DNA of 43,615 bases from Alteromonadaceae bacterium (GCA_013216005.1 JABSOJ010000013.1:1-43615), one strand, 5' to 3'. Positions 7,894 to 17,621 are shown, counted from the first letter of the stretch. Program-made: numbers and translations. Notes: a model not told the origin generated them from the sequence alone.

Positions 7894-9465
7894 TTAAAAA
7901 TCTTTCTTTATAGTAATTGTTGCGCGTGCCTCAGAATAAGTACGTAAAGTATTACTTGATACTCTATCAAGGTATTGCAGGGTAAAGTTTGAAGATAAAG
8001 AACGACCTATTTTTCTAGAATAAGTTGAGGAAAAAGTACGATAATCATCTTTCTGTCCCTGAGTATCTACATGCTCTTTATTGAATTCATTATGATTAAA
8101 TTTGATATTAAATCTAAGTTCACTCTTGCCACTGAGCTTTCTGGAAAGAGCAAAGCTTGCAGTTAAGATATTATCAATTATACCCGTACTCAGGCTTTCT
8201 CTCTCAGAATGAGTGGCTGATAAAGTAAAAGTGGTTCTTGCTAGGGATAAGGTAGACTTCAAACTTAATGATTTGCTCAATGAAAATTCATTAGATTCTA
8301 TCAATACCAGATCAAATAAAGAAACCAAGTTGAAATTTTCAATATCAATAGTACTATTGTTACCTGCTATACATTGGGTAATATCATCTTCAGTTTCAAT
8401 TGGACACCAATAATTTCCCAAAGCGACTCGCTGATAATTATTGCGATCAAAGGCGTTTATTGTTTCGGCATAAGAAATTTCATTTGTTAAGCGTTTCGTT
8501 TTATGAGAAAACTGTAAATTAAAGGAATTACCAAAAAATCTGCGACTGTAATCCGCATTTAATGAGGTATTATTTGAAGGTTGCCAATTGATATTAGCCG
8601 AGAGATAATCGTTGCTAGATTCTTCTTCATTGTCTATATAGTTATAAGAGGAATCTATGAATAAGTGTGGGCTTAATTGCCATCTTATTCCTGGGCCCCA
8701 AGACGACATTGCATTACTGCCTGAAGCGATATTACCGTCAGAATCTTCATTGAAATAACGAATAAATGGGGTTAAATTCATTGGTGTTAAAAAACCTATC
8801 AATACTTCAGTATCGTACATACGACCGGTTAAATTTAAATTTTTTCTTTCAGTATAATTGGCTTTTATCAGCCAAAACATATTATTAAAAGATTGATTGT
8901 TTGTTGTTTTTATTGAGGCTGAATAACCGCTACTTTCGCCAATATTATCATCTGAATCAAGTGTGTTATATATGATACTGGAATGAAAGGAAAGTTTTGA
9001 GTTGTCAATATTGTATAGAAGCCCTGTTTGTTTGTCTCTCGTTTGTACAGTATCACTGGAAACTAAATCAGCAAGACTGTTATTAGCGTTATTTTTATTA
9101 ACATTGGCAATTTTTACGCTTGCTATAATTACAGGGCCATCTGTCCATAATAAATATTTCCCCTGTCCATTTAAACTACTAAAATCATTATTTAAATCGT
9201 GATCATGACTGTAAGTGGCATAAGTAGTAGAGCTCTGTAAAGAAAAATCTGCCATTCTGGATACAAACTGGGTATCTATTGAAAAACTGGTTTGACTGAC
9301 ATAGCTCTGAATTTTGGCATTTTTTAACAACTCAACATTATCGGTATGAATGCCTTCTATTTTTATATAGGGGTCAAAAGTCCACTCATTCGCTTCAAGT
9401 TGAAGCGTAAGCGTACAAATGATTAAGGTACAAAACTGTTTATTTATCTTTTGAACTATATTCAT
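7894..9465 (-). CDS. PEP-CTERM system-associated outer membrane beta-barrel protein
   Basis: This protein of about 523 residues consists of alternating amphipathic strands rich in Ser, Asn and aromatic residues. It ends in ATITIKKDF with a terminal Phe, the usual C-terminal signature of outer-membrane barrels. I place the start at the ATG at 9465, giving a signal peptide MNIVQKINKQF followed by a hydrophobic core and a cut after LEA; the ORF track starts seven codons earlier at 9486. Both starts overlap the 3' end of the kinase gene. By gene order it matches the large barrel protein of XrtA loci that lies between the tyrosine kinase and the ExeA-like ATPase. Its role is probably EPS export or surface anchoring, which is inference. 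Confidence 0.82.
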   Translation of the reverse strand: MNIVQKINKQFCTLIICTLTLQLEANEWTFDPYIKIEGIHTDNVELLKNAKIQSYVSQTSFSIDTQFVSRMADFSLQSSTTYATYSHDHDLNNDFSSLNGQGKYLLWTDGPVIIASVKIANVNKNNANNSLADLVSSDTVQTRDKQTGLLYNIDNSKLSFHSSIIYNTLDSDDNIGESSGYSASIKTTNNQSFNNMFWLIKANYTERKNLNLTGRMYDTEVLIGFLTPMNLTPFIRYFNEDSDGNIASGSNAMSSWGPGIRWQLSPHLFIDSSYNYIDNEEESSNDYLSANINWQPSNNTSLNADYSRRFFGNSFNLQFSHKTKRLTNEISYAETINAFDRNNYQRVALGNYWCPIETEDDITQCIAGNNSTIDIENFNLVSLFDLVLIESNEFSLSKSLSLKSTLSLARTTFTLSATHSERESLSTGIIDNILTASFALSRKLSGKSELRFNIKFNHNEFNKEHVDTQGQKDDYRTFSSTYSRKIGRSLSSNFTLQYLDRVSSNTLRTYSEARATITIKKDF

Positions 9466-10393
9466 AGCCATAGCCGTAGTGACCATAGGAGTCCTTTGTT
9501 GATTTTAGTGTTTTGTTAATCACTATGCCGATTGCTATTTCTTCATTTAATTGTCGGGTTGCTTTTTTAACAAGTTCAAGTTTGGTTTTAGATTCTTCAA
9601 CAACAATAATTGCTTGACCCATCAGGTGAGATAATATCGGTGTTTCTGTAACACCAAGAATAGGAGGACAATCAAAAATAACGACTCGATTCGGGTATCT
9701 TTCTGCTAATTCGTTTGCTAAAGAAAACATCCTGTCACTGGCCAATAATTCATTGGTCAAAGTATGTGGTACACCTGCAGGGATGATTTTTAAATTAGGG
9801 ATGTTTGTGCTGTAAATTATCTCACCTAAAGAATCGATTTCAGAGAGCAAATATTCGAGTAAACCTCGCTTCGGACCAAAACCTAACTCATGATTCAAAC
9901 TAGGACGTAATACATCGGCATCAATAAGTAATACAGTCTTGTCTTGTTCAAGCGCTATACTTAAGGCCAAATTGATCGCAATAAAGGTTTTACCTTCGTC
10001 GGGCGTAGAACTAGATACCATGATCAAATTACTATTTTTCAGTGTCTTAGATGCGGGGCCAAAAGCATTATGTAATAATTTTCGTTTAATTGTACGAAAT
10101 TCTTCTTGCGTTTGCTTTCTGATAGTAGGATCAAATATAAACCCCCTCTCTACCAGACTTTTTCCATCTAATTTAATGTCTACAGTGAAATTTTCATCTG
10201 TGTTAAGTTCTACTTGAGTGTTTTTAAATAAATATTGCCCTCTTGAAGTTGATCCTTTCCTTATTTTTTCTTTAGTTTGTTGTTCACTTACCGATTTAGC
10301 ACTGGTTTGGACACCTGCGTTGTGTGTTTCTTTTTTAGCTTTTTCTTGTCTAGCTTTTTTTAGTTTTGCTAATGCTTTTTCAATGGTACTCAT
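9440..10393 (-). CDS. XrtA system tyrosine autokinase (CpsD/Wzc cytoplasmic-domain type)
   Basis: The 317-residue protein is a stand-alone BY-kinase. The nucleotide site reads SSTPDEGKT (about 128-136), Walker A' is VLLIDAD (about 154-160), and a Walker B-like VVIFDCPP follows. The N-terminal 60 residues are charged and likely helical. The C-terminal tail has five Tyr in ten residues (YGHYGYGYEY, about 303-312), the usual autophosphorylation cluster. It acts with the chain-length protein encoded three bases upstream, and cycles of phosphorylation control polymer length and export. The tail codons overlap the start of the outer-membrane protein gene. Confidence 0.93.
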   Translation of the reverse strand: MSTIEKALAKLKKARQEKAKKETHNAGVQTSAKSVSEQQTKEKIRKGSTSRGQYLFKNTQVELNTDENFTVDIKLDGKSLVERGFIFDPTIRKQTQEEFRTIKRKLLHNAFGPASKTLKNSNLIMVSSSTPDEGKTFIAINLALSIALEQDKTVLLIDADVLRPSLNHELGFGPKRGLLEYLLSEIDSLGEIIYSTNIPNLKIIPAGVPHTLTNELLASDRMFSLANELAERYPNRVVIFDCPPILGVTETPILSHLMGQAIIVVEESKTKLELVKKATRQLNEEIAIGIVINKTLKSTKDSYGHYGYGYEYSSKDK

Positions 10394-10396
10394 TAT

Positions 10397-11983
10397 TTAA
10401 AATATCCTATTTAATGGTGCCTGAACTAAATCGGGAAATAAAAAATAGCTGATGAAAACAGTCAATACACCTACAAGTAAAATGTTAGAGAATATAAATA
10501 AAATAGTTTTCCTCCTTTGCCAACGATGTAGACCTAAATTTTCATTGGCAGAGACTATGCCGAACACAGGAATACCCGTTGCCTTAGATACTTGGCTACC
10601 GGAAGTGACAACAGGAATTATTTGACTCATGCCTAAAGAAATGCCGACCCCCGCTCCGAAACCAACAATCAAAATGGCGATAAAGTATAATGTTCTTGGT
10701 GGGCCTGTGGGATGTGTTGCAGCCCGTGGAGGATCCATTACACGAAATTGTATGCTATCAGCGGTTTGATCTGCTTGTTGTGCAAGTTGAGCCGTTTCGT
10801 TTCGTATCAGTAACTGTTCGTATTTATCTTTTGTAATTATATAACCACGGTTTAATCCGGCTAATTCAGCTTCAATCTCGGGTAAAATGTGAATTTTACT
10901 TTTTAATTCTTTAACTCTGTTTTGATAGTTTTCGGCACGAATATTTAAGGAGGCAACCTGATTTTCTAATTGATTAACTTGTGTTTGAACTTCTTGCATT
11001 ACAGGGTTTTGATTTATAGGTGATGCAATGGATTGAGCATCATTAGTAGAAGCCAGATATTTTTCAATTTCCTGGGTACGTTGTTTATTTAAAGAGTCCA
11101 GCCGTTTATTTACCTCTCTAACATCGGGATGTTTGTCAGTATATTTTAATTCTAATGAATCTAAAATCATTTCAAGCTCAGTAATTCGCTTGTCATATGT
11201 GGTTTGAATGCTGTTATTACTGGTTATTTTATCGTTTTTATTGTTTGTTGAAATGGTATGTTTGGATAACTGTGCTTTAGCTGAATTCAGGCGTGTTTCA
11301 GTTTCCAGTAATTCCAGTTCTAGGTTTTCCAGTTGTTTGATTGATGTATTAAGTTGTGCGTAAAATCCACCCGACTGACTGGGCAACATTTCACTGTATT
11401 TTTGTTTAAAATCTGTTACACGAGATTCTGCTGCTGATAGTCGATCTTCATATTCACTTATTTGAGTACTAAGAAACTTTTGTGCGTTATCGGAATCATT
11501 TCGTGTTTCCCCTAAAGTATTCTCCATAAACACGGTTAGCGTAGATTGCACTATATTTTTAGCCATTTCAGGATCACGATCAGCAATCGCTAAAGTATAA
11601 ATATTTTCTCTGCCAGCAGTTGAAATTTTAATTCTGTTTTTTAAACTCCTTATTATTCCTTCATATTGTTCATTGTTACTGGCTTGGATATCAAGATCTG
11701 TCATTCTGGAAATACGTTCTAAATTTGGTCGACTTAATAAGGTTTTTATCATGAGACGTATTTGAATATCAGGCTTGGTTTCTACGGTCAGTCCTCGAAG
11801 TAATGGACGTAATAAGGATTGTGTATCTACATACACTTTAGCTTGAGACTGATATATATTGGGCATTTGCGCAACCATATACCAGCCAATAGGACAAATA
11901 ATCCACGTCGATATCATAATATATCGACGTTTGATCCAAATTCCTTTTAGGTAATCTATTATCTGTTCAAGTATTTCTTGCAT
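10397..11983 (-). CDS. XrtA system polysaccharide chain length determinant (Wzz/GNVR family)
   Basis: The 528-residue inner-membrane protein has a first membrane segment at about 20-38 (IMISTWIICPIGWYMVA). A long periplasmic region follows, with coiled coil at about 170-400 and a GNVR-like segment near DKYEQLLIRNETA. A second membrane segment lies at about 440-460, and a third (ILFIFSNILLVGVLTVFI) near the C-terminus. It lacks a kinase domain, which is supplied by the separate gene just downstream. Together they form a split Wzc-type co-polymerase that sets chain length. It follows the export protein gene in the same operon. Confidence 0.92.
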   Translation of the reverse strand: MQEILEQIIDYLKGIWIKRRYIMISTWIICPIGWYMVAQMPNIYQSQAKVYVDTQSLLRPLLRGLTVETKPDIQIRLMIKTLLSRPNLERISRMTDLDIQASNNEQYEGIIRSLKNRIKISTAGRENIYTLAIADRDPEMAKNIVQSTLTVFMENTLGETRNDSDNAQKFLSTQISEYEDRLSAAESRVTDFKQKYSEMLPSQSGGFYAQLNTSIKQLENLELELLETETRLNSAKAQLSKHTISTNNKNDKITSNNSIQTTYDKRITELEMILDSLELKYTDKHPDVREVNKRLDSLNKQRTQEIEKYLASTNDAQSIASPINQNPVMQEVQTQVNQLENQVASLNIRAENYQNRVKELKSKIHILPEIEAELAGLNRGYIITKDKYEQLLIRNETAQLAQQADQTADSIQFRVMDPPRAATHPTGPPRTLYFIAILIVGFGAGVGISLGMSQIIPVVTSGSQVSKATGIPVFGIVSANENLGLHRWQRRKTILFIFSNILLVGVLTVFISYFLFPDLVQAPLNRIF

Positions 11984-12085
11984 TCACGACCTCTGTAACA
12001 GGCTGATAAGATATTATTATTGTAAAAATTATTTTTAGATCGAAGCTTGTTTCGAAACATTGATAAAAACACTAATATAATTGTC

Positions 12086-12104
12086 GATAAATTTTTTATT
12101 TATC
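12086..12104. other. Small AT-rich hairpin downstream of the export protein gene
   Basis: GATAAAT (12086-12092) and ATTTATC (12098-12104) form a seven-base stem with a five-base loop, starting three bases after the stop codon of the export protein gene on the minus strand. No clear T run follows on that strand, so this is more likely an mRNA-processing or attenuation element than a full terminator. It could also be a chance palindrome in AT-rich sequence. Confidence 0.3.
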
Positions 12105-12107
12105 AAC

Positions 12108-12743
12108 TTAAAACCACGCTTCTGGGATAATAATAATATCGCCGGGTAACATATCGACATTCGCACTTATTTCGCCATCTTTAATTAAGTCTTCGATATA
12201 TATTTCATACTGCTTTTGTTTGCCACTTTCAACTCGCACTATTACCGCATTGTTTCCATCGGCAAATTCAGTTAACCCGCCAACTCTTATCATTACATCA
12301 AGTAGGGTCATATTTTGAGTGTAATTAATCGCCATTGGTTGAGATGCTTCGCCTATCACGCGTATTTGTTCACTGAATGGACCAACAAAGTTATTCACAG
12401 TAACTGTTACCACTGGATCTTTCAGGTAAGTCCCTAAAATTTCTTCTACCGAACGAGCAAGTTCTGTGGGGGTTTTACCGGATACAGGAATATCTTCAAC
12501 AAGTGAAGTGGTGATCATTCCGTCGGGGCGTACTACAAATGAGCCTGAAACTTCTGCGTTTCGCCAAACAAATATATTAAGTACATCACCAGGACCAATA
12601 AGATATTTATATGAACTCGTATCAGTGGTATTTGATGCATGTATGGTTGCACTAGGCAGGGTGGGGCTACTACATCCTGTTATAAATTGTGTTAGCATTA
12701 ACAAGACTAGTATTGTTATTTTGTTGGTAAAATGTTTTTCCAT
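12108..12743 (-). CDS. XrtA system polysaccharide export protein (Wza/EpsE-like lipoprotein)
   Basis: The 211-residue protein has a lipoprotein signal, with the hydrophobic stretch ITILVLLMLTQFI followed by TGCSS (Cys at about 24). The polysaccharide export domain begins YLIGPGDVLNIFVWRN, and a SLBB-type domain (IRVIGEASQP to LLDVMIRVGGLTEF) follows. This is the short form of Wza typical of exosortase A loci. It would form the periplasmic/outer-membrane part of the EPS channel. It is the first gene of the minus-strand export operon, transcribed divergently from the initiating transferase gene across a 287-base gap. Confidence 0.93.
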   Translation of the reverse strand: MEKHFTNKITILVLLMLTQFITGCSSPTLPSATIHASNTTDTSSYKYLIGPGDVLNIFVWRNAEVSGSFVVRPDGMITTSLVEDIPVSGKTPTELARSVEEILGTYLKDPVVTVTVNNFVGPFSEQIRVIGEASQPMAINYTQNMTLLDVMIRVGGLTEFADGNNAVIVRVESGKQKQYEIYIEDLIKDGEISANVDMLPGDIIIIPEAWF

Positions 12744-13030
12744 GGTAATGACCTTTTTACAACTGAATTTTATAGTTATTCTAAGCTATCAGATTGTATG
12801 TGATTTTTATAGTTGTTGCACATTATTTATGTGGATTAATCCATGTTCTACGGGTTTAAAAGCTAGGCATAGCTTTACATTTAGTGGTTGATCGCTTCTA
12901 ATAGCTATTTCAATATGTAAAGAATGATTCTCATAAATATCTATCTTGTATGTACTTTGATAAAATAATAAAAATAATTAGTCTGTTACCACCCTATCCC
13001 AAGTGAACGCTAAAGGAATATTTACTATTT
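12744..13030. promoter_or_regulatory. Divergent promoter region with two palindromes
   Basis: This 287-base gap must hold promoters for both the export operon (minus) and the biosynthesis operon (plus). It contains a perfect 12-base palindrome TGGATTAATCCA (12832-12843) and, 15 bases further on, an inverted repeat AAAGCTA-ggca-TAGCTTT (12859-12876). Both are in the middle of the gap, where an operator would be expected. I see no JUMPstart/ops element and no good sigma-54 match on either strand. Exact -35/-10 boxes are not clear in this AT-rich sequence. Confidence 0.5.
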
Positions 13031-14434
13031 ATGTCTATCTTAAAATTTCGTGATCTATCATTAGGTAGTAAGTCTCTTGTCATTATAGAATTAATTTCCT
13101 TTGCGGGAGCTTTGTTCTTAGCTGTCTATATTAATACCTTATTTTCTTTTATTGAGCAAACACCGTTATCATCAAATATTCTTTTTATCTATGCTTTAAT
13201 ATTTGCATTGGCCGTGCAACTTTCATCACTTGCTTTAGGATTATATAACACTAAATTACGGGAAAATTTCCGCGGTGTTTTTCGTCGATTATTAATGTCG
13301 GTTGCCATTGGCTTTTTTATTATGGCATTGATAAATCCATTTTACGCAGAAGAATCTTTAGCGATTGAAATTTTGGCTGTGACTGCTGTTATTTATCTTA
13401 TTTTTATGAGCGGCTTTCGTTATTTCATTTTGCAAGTCGACTTTTTTGGATATAGTAAACGAACTGTCTTAGTTTTAGGATCGGGAGATCGTGCTTCAAT
13501 TATTGAAAAACGTATGCGCCGTGATGTTGATAGACAAGGTTTTCATTTGCATGGTTTTGTCGTCATGGCTGGCGATGCAGTCAACGGAATTGAAAGAGAA
13601 ACACGTATTACCCTAGATGGCTCTTTAGTTAATTATGCGTTAGAGCACAATATAGATGAAATAGTAGTTGCCAGTGATGAACGTCGAAATAATTTGCCTG
13701 TTGATGAATTGTTTGCATGTAAAATTCGCGGGATAGCAATTACTGAAATATTAGATTTTATTGAACGTGAAACAGCACAAATTGCCGTTAATTTAATCTA
13801 TCCGAGTTGGGTTATTTATTCAAATGGCTTTGTTTCATCTAATGATTTAAGAAATACGTTAGATTGGATCTTTAATGCGGTAATAGCGATATTGTTATTA
13901 GCCTTAACATGGCCAGTGATGTTGATTACGGTGATATTAATTAAAATTGAAGACGGTAAGTCAGCGCCTGTTTTTTATTTGCAAGAACGTGTTGGTTTAG
14001 ATGGTCAGGCATTTCAAATATATAAGTTTCGGAGTATGAAAATTGATGCCGAAAAAAATGGTGCACAAATGGCGTCTGAAAATGATAATAGAATTACGAA
14101 AATAGGTAACTTTTTACGGAAATATCGTATTGATGAGTTACCGCAAATTCTTAATGTATTGTTAGGCGAAATGGGTTTTGTTGGTCCACGTCCAGAAAGA
14201 CCTGAATTTGTTCAGCAATTAATAAAATCTATACCATACTATAATGAGCGTCATAATGTTAAACCAGGGTTAACAGGTTGGGCACAACTTAAATATCCTT
14301 ATGGCGCTACTCAGGAAGATTCTTTGGAAAAGCTCAAATACGATTTGTATTATATTAAACATCGTAGTTTTTTGTTGGATTTACTGATTTTAATACGTAC
14401 AGTTGAAATCGTTTTGTTTGGTAAAGGTAGATAA
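13031..14434 (+). CDS. Initiating sugar transferase, XrtA/PEP-CTERM EpsB-like (polyprenyl-P glycosylphosphotransferase)
   Basis: The 467-residue protein has four N-terminal membrane segments (about 15-130), a Rossmann-like CoA-binding-type domain (VLVLGSGDRASIIEKR to VVASDERR), a fifth membrane segment near 285 and the bacterial sugar transferase domain. The last holds KFRSMKIDAEKNG, IGNFLRKYRIDELPQ and GEMGFVGPRPERP, the conserved basic and Asp/Glu motifs of the PglC/WbaP superfamily. It transfers a sugar-1-phosphate to undecaprenyl phosphate and starts the repeat unit on the cytoplasmic face. It begins the plus-strand biosynthesis operon. The stop codon lies inside the first copy of a 26-base tandem repeat. 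Confidence 0.93.
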   Translation: MSILKFRDLSLGSKSLVIIELISFAGALFLAVYINTLFSFIEQTPLSSNILFIYALIFALAVQLSSLALGLYNTKLRENFRGVFRRLLMSVAIGFFIMALINPFYAEESLAIEILAVTAVIYLIFMSGFRYFILQVDFFGYSKRTVLVLGSGDRASIIEKRMRRDVDRQGFHLHGFVVMAGDAVNGIERETRITLDGSLVNYALEHNIDEIVVASDERRNNLPVDELFACKIRGIAITEILDFIERETAQIAVNLIYPSWVIYSNGFVSSNDLRNTLDWIFNAVIAILLLALTWPVMLITVILIKIEDGKSAPVFYLQERVGLDGQAFQIYKFRSMKIDAEKNGAQMASENDNRITKIGNFLRKYRIDELPQILNVLLGEMGFVGPRPERPEFVQQLIKSIPYYNERHNVKPGLTGWAQLKYPYGATQEDSLEKLKYDLYYIKHRSFLLDLLILIRTVEIVLFGKGR

Positions 14435-14500
14435 TTTTCACTTTAAAGTAAGGTAGATAATTTTCACTTTAAAGTAAGGTAGGTGATTTTAAGTAAAATA
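14426..14500 (+). repeat. 26-bp tandem repeat spanning the transferase stop codon
   Basis: Two identical 26-base units (14426-14451 and 14452-14477, beginning GGTAGATAATTTTCAC) are followed by a degraded third copy at 14478. Each full unit contains the perfect 10-base palindrome ACTTTAAAGT (14440-14449 and 14466-14475). The first unit includes the last two codons and stop of the upstream gene. The rest of the 238-base gap to the next gene shows only a ribosome site (AAGGAAG) before 14673. Confidence 0.9.
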
Positions 14501-14672
14501 ATAGCGTTGGATGTATATGTAACTAAACAACATGGAAAAGGAATTTCAGAATTAAGCTAAGTTTGTCAAGGGGATGAACAAGGCACAATACGAATGTAAT
14601 GGTTCTCTGCAGTATTTCTAATTTGTTTAGGCAAGATTTTTAAAATTAATAAGTAAAAGGAAGCTTCTTATA

Positions 14673-16097
14673 ATGTCTAATTATTATCCAGTTATTTTAT
14701 GTGGTGGCAGTGGTACTCGTTTATGGCCATTGTCACGTAAACAACACCCAAAACAATTTATAAAGTTGTTTAACGACCATAGTTTGTTGCAAAACACTAT
14801 TTTTCGTCTACCTGAAGATACTCAAGCACCTATTTTTATTTGTAATAAAGAACACCGCTTTATTGTTGCCGAACAAACACGTGAAATTAAAATTGTTCCC
14901 AAAGGCATCATACTTGAACCTGTTGGGCGAAATACTGCCCCCGCAATCGCTCTTGCAGCTTTTAAAGCAATGAATGACAACCCCGATGCCGTATTACTCA
15001 TTTTACCGTCTGATCAAAATATACTCGATGTTAATGCTTTTAGAACCGCTATTGATGAAGCGCATAAATTAGCTTTAAAAGATAAATTAGTAACTTTTGG
15101 TATTGTACCGACGGAGCCTCACACGGGTTATGGTTATATAAAAAGAGGCAGTGAAATTTCGAGTAATTCAAATCATTATAATGTCAGTGAGTTTGTTGAA
15201 AAACCCGACGTTGATATCGCTAAAGGCTATGTTGAATCAGGTGACTATTATTGGAATAGCGGTATGTTTGTTTTTAAAGCAAATACTTATTTAGCTGAAC
15301 TCAAAAAATTCCGACCAGATATATATTATGCTTGCGCATTAGCAATTAAAAATGTTAAACACGATAGTGATTTTGTGAAAATCGATGCAGAAGCTTTTGC
15401 TGCGTGTCCTAATGAATCTGTTGATTATGCAGTAATGGAGCATTCAACAAATGCAGCTGTAGTACCTTTAGCTGCAGGGTGGAGTGATGTCGGTTCCTGG
15501 TCTTCATTGTGGCAAGAGTCTGAGAAAGATGAAAATAATAATGCGGTAAAAGGAGATGTTATTACGGAATCTACCCGTAATAGTTTCATCCTTTCATCGG
15601 GTAAGTTGGTGGCAACTATTGGTCTGGATAATGTTGTTATAGTTGAAACCCCTGATGCCATACTAGTCGCAGACAAAGATAAAGTTCAATCTGTTAAACG
15701 TATAGTCTCAAAACTTGAAACTGCTCAAAGAACTGAACATATACACAACAGAGCAGTGTACCGTCCCTGGGGGCGTTTTGATTCAATTGATATGGCTGAA
15801 CGTTTTCAAGTGAAAAGGATCACAGTAAAACCAGGCGCTAAACTTTCAGTACAAAAGCATCATCATAGATCAGAGCATTGGATAGTTGTTTTAGGTACTG
15901 CAAAAGTTAGAAATGGTGACAGGGAATTTTTATTAACTGAAAACGAATCAACTTATATCCCCATTGGGACAATTCATAGCCTTGAAAATCCAGGAAAAGT
16001 ACCACTGGAATTAATTGAAGTGCAGTCGGGTTCATATTTAGGTGAGGACGATATTATAAGGTATGAAGATAAATATGGCCGGGGTGACGATAAGTGA
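14673..16097 (+). CDS. manC: Bifunctional mannose-1-phosphate guanylyltransferase / mannose-6-phosphate isomerase
   Basis: The 474-residue protein is the type II bifunctional enzyme. The N-terminal guanylyltransferase has the pyrophosphorylase motif [19 protein letters not shown] (11-29) and FVEKP. The C-terminal cupin domain has the metal-binding isomerase motif [13 protein letters not shown]. It makes mannose-6-phosphate from fructose-6-phosphate and GDP-mannose from mannose-1-phosphate. A ribosome site AAGGAAG precedes the ATG. It overlaps the phosphomannomutase gene by four bases, so the two form a GDP-mannose unit. The symbol manC follows common use; cpsB, algA and xanB are equivalent names. 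Confidence 0.95.
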   Translation: MSNYYPVILCGGSGTRLWPLSRKQHPKQFIKLFNDHSLLQNTIFRLPEDTQAPIFICNKEHRFIVAEQTREIKIVPKGIILEPVGRNTAPAIALAAFKAMNDNPDAVLLILPSDQNILDVNAFRTAIDEAHKLALKDKLVTFGIVPTEPHTGYGYIKRGSEISSNSNHYNVSEFVEKPDVDIAKGYVESGDYYWNSGMFVFKANTYLAELKKFRPDIYYACALAIKNVKHDSDFVKIDAEAFAACPNESVDYAVMEHSTNAAVVPLAAGWSDVGSWSSLWQESEKDENNNAVKGDVITESTRNSFILSSGKLVATIGLDNVVIVETPDAILVADKDKVQSVKRIVSKLETAQRTEHIHNRAVYRPWGRFDSIDMAERFQVKRITVKPGAKLSVQKHHHRSEHWIVVLGTAKVRNGDREFLLTENESTYIPIGTIHSLENPGKVPLELIEVQSGSYLGEDDIIRYEDKYGRGDDK

Positions 16098-17596
16098 AAA
16101 AATTAACCTGTTTTAAGGCTTATGATATTCGAGGGCAATTAGGTACAGAGTTGACCGAAGATATTGTTTATCGTATTGGTCGGGCGACGGGTCAATTTTT
16201 ATCCGAACACTTTACATCCGAACACTTTACATCGGAACATTATACATATGAACACTACACATCCAAACACTATACATCTGAAAATAAGACTTCTTCCATA
16301 GATAAACATACCAAAAAAGAAGAAATGCCAACAGTCATTGTTGGCGGTGATATTCGTTTATCAACCCCTGAATTGAAAGCCTCTTTAACATCGGGTTTAC
16401 TTGATTCAGGGTGTAATGTGATTGATATTGGCTTGTGTGGCACTGAAGAAATTTATTTTGCTACCGCACATCTCAAAGCAAGTGGCGGTATTGTAGTAAC
16501 AGCCAGCCATAATCCAAAAGATTACAATGGCTTAAAATTAGTTCGGGAACAAAGTAAACCTATCAGTGGGGATACCGGGTTATTAGAGATAAAAAAATTG
16601 GCTGAATTAAATCAATTTGTTCCAGTAAAACAAAAAGGTCAATTAAGTCAATCTTCAACACTTGTTCCTTATATTGAACATTTGATGGGCTATGTTGAAG
16701 CAAATAGATTCAGACCCTTAAAGTTAGTCGTTAATGCAGGAAATGGTGCAGCGGGTCACGTAATTGACGCACTTGAAACATTGTTTGAAAAGCAAAATGT
16801 TGCAGTGGAATTTATTAAGGTACACCACGAACCTGATGGGAATTTTCCTAATGGCATTCCTAACCCATTACTACCAGAAAATAGAAGCTCTACTCAGCAA
16901 GCGGTTATAAAATATGGTGCAGATATGGGGATTGCATGGGATGGTGATTTTGACCGATGTTTTTTGTTTGATGAAAATGGCGATTTTATTGAAGGTTATT
17001 ATATTGTTGGTTTGTTGGCTGAAGCTTTTTTGAAAAAACATCCTAATGAAAAAATAATTCATGATCCAAGATTAACGCTTAATACCATTGATATTGTAAA
17101 TAGTAACAATGGTGTGCCAATTCAAAGTAAGACCGGCCACGCTTTTATTAAAGAACGCATGCGCAAAGAAAATGCTATTTATGGTGGCGAAATGAGTGCT
17201 CATCATTATTTTCGTGATTTTAATTATTGCGATAGTGGTATGATCCCCTGGTTATTGGTAGCAGAGCTCATTAGTTCTACAGGTTTTAAGTTATCTGAAA
17301 TGGTGGGTGATCGAATTAAATTATATCCATCTTCTGGCGAAATTAATCGCACGGTAATTGATGCGGATCTCATTTTAAATGAAATTTCTAATTATTATTT
17401 AGCTGAGGCTATAGAAAAAGAGGATGTAGATGGTTTATCATTGTCTTTTGATAATTGGCGCTTTAATGTTAGAAAATCAAATACAGAACCTTTGTTGAGG
17501 TTAAATGTAGAGTCTTTTAATGACCAAGATTTGATGGAAGTTAAGACTTTAGAAATTTTGGCACTTATTGAAAAAATAAATAATAACGAAAAATAA
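16094..17596 (+). CDS. manB: Phosphomannomutase/phosphoglucomutase with a pentapeptide-repeat insertion
   Basis: The 500-residue alpha-D-phosphohexomutase has the active phosphoserine in [12 protein letters not shown] (S138), the metal-binding loop DGDFDRC, the sugar-binding loop GGEMSAHH and the phosphate-binding [10 protein letters not shown]. It converts mannose-6-phosphate to mannose-1-phosphate for ManC. The GTG start at 16094 overlaps the manC stop. Residues about 37-66 are an insertion of [10 protein letters not shown]-type pentapeptides, encoded by 15-base tandem repeats. It sits between the first helix and the first core strand ([11 protein letters not shown]), where typical family members have only a few residues. 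All catalytic motifs are intact and the frame is open, so the enzyme is probably active with an added surface loop. The symbol may equally be algC-like. Confidence 0.93.
   Translation: MKKLTCFKAYDIRGQLGTELTEDIVYRIGRATGQFLSEHFTSEHFTSEHYTYEHYTSKHYTSENKTSSIDKHTKKEEMPTVIVGGDIRLSTPELKASLTSGLLDSGCNVIDIGLCGTEEIYFATAHLKASGGIVVTASHNPKDYNGLKLVREQSKPISGDTGLLEIKKLAELNQFVPVKQKGQLSQSSTLVPYIEHLMGYVEANRFRPLKLVVNAGNGAAGHVIDALETLFEKQNVAVEFIKVHHEPDGNFPNGIPNPLLPENRSSTQQAVIKYGADMGIAWDGDFDRCFLFDENGDFIEGYYIVGLLAEAFLKKHPNEKIIHDPRLTLNTIDIVNSNNGVPIQSKTGHAFIKERMRKENAIYGGEMSAHHYFRDFNYCDSGMIPWLLVAELISSTGFKLSEMVGDRIKLYPSSGEINRTVIDADLILNEISNYYLAEAIEKEDVDGLSLSFDNWRFNVRKSNTEPLLRLNVESFNDQDLMEVKTLEILALIEKINNNEK
16202..16289 (+). 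repeat. 15-bp tandem repeat inside the phosphomannomutase gene
   Basis: Units of 15 bases (TCCGAACACTTTACA) occur about six times: 16202, 16217, 16232, 16247, 16262 and a degraded one at 16277. The first two are identical, and later copies differ at one to four positions. The period is a multiple of three, so copy-number change keeps the frame. It encodes [15 protein letters not shown] and TSKHY. Confidence 0.95.
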
Positions 17597-17621
17597 GTCT
17601 TTTGTAGCAGGAATAAATTAA

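Noticed and set aside
12466-12891. 141-residue plus-strand ORF over the export protein gene start and divergent gap
   Set aside because: Its first half is antisense to a conserved export protein, and the rest spans the promoter region. No family features are visible.
12744-13030. JUMPstart/ops element or sigma-54 promoter in the divergent EPS promoter region
   Set aside because: No GGCGGTAG-type ops core and no GG-N10-GC match with acceptable flanks was found on either strand.
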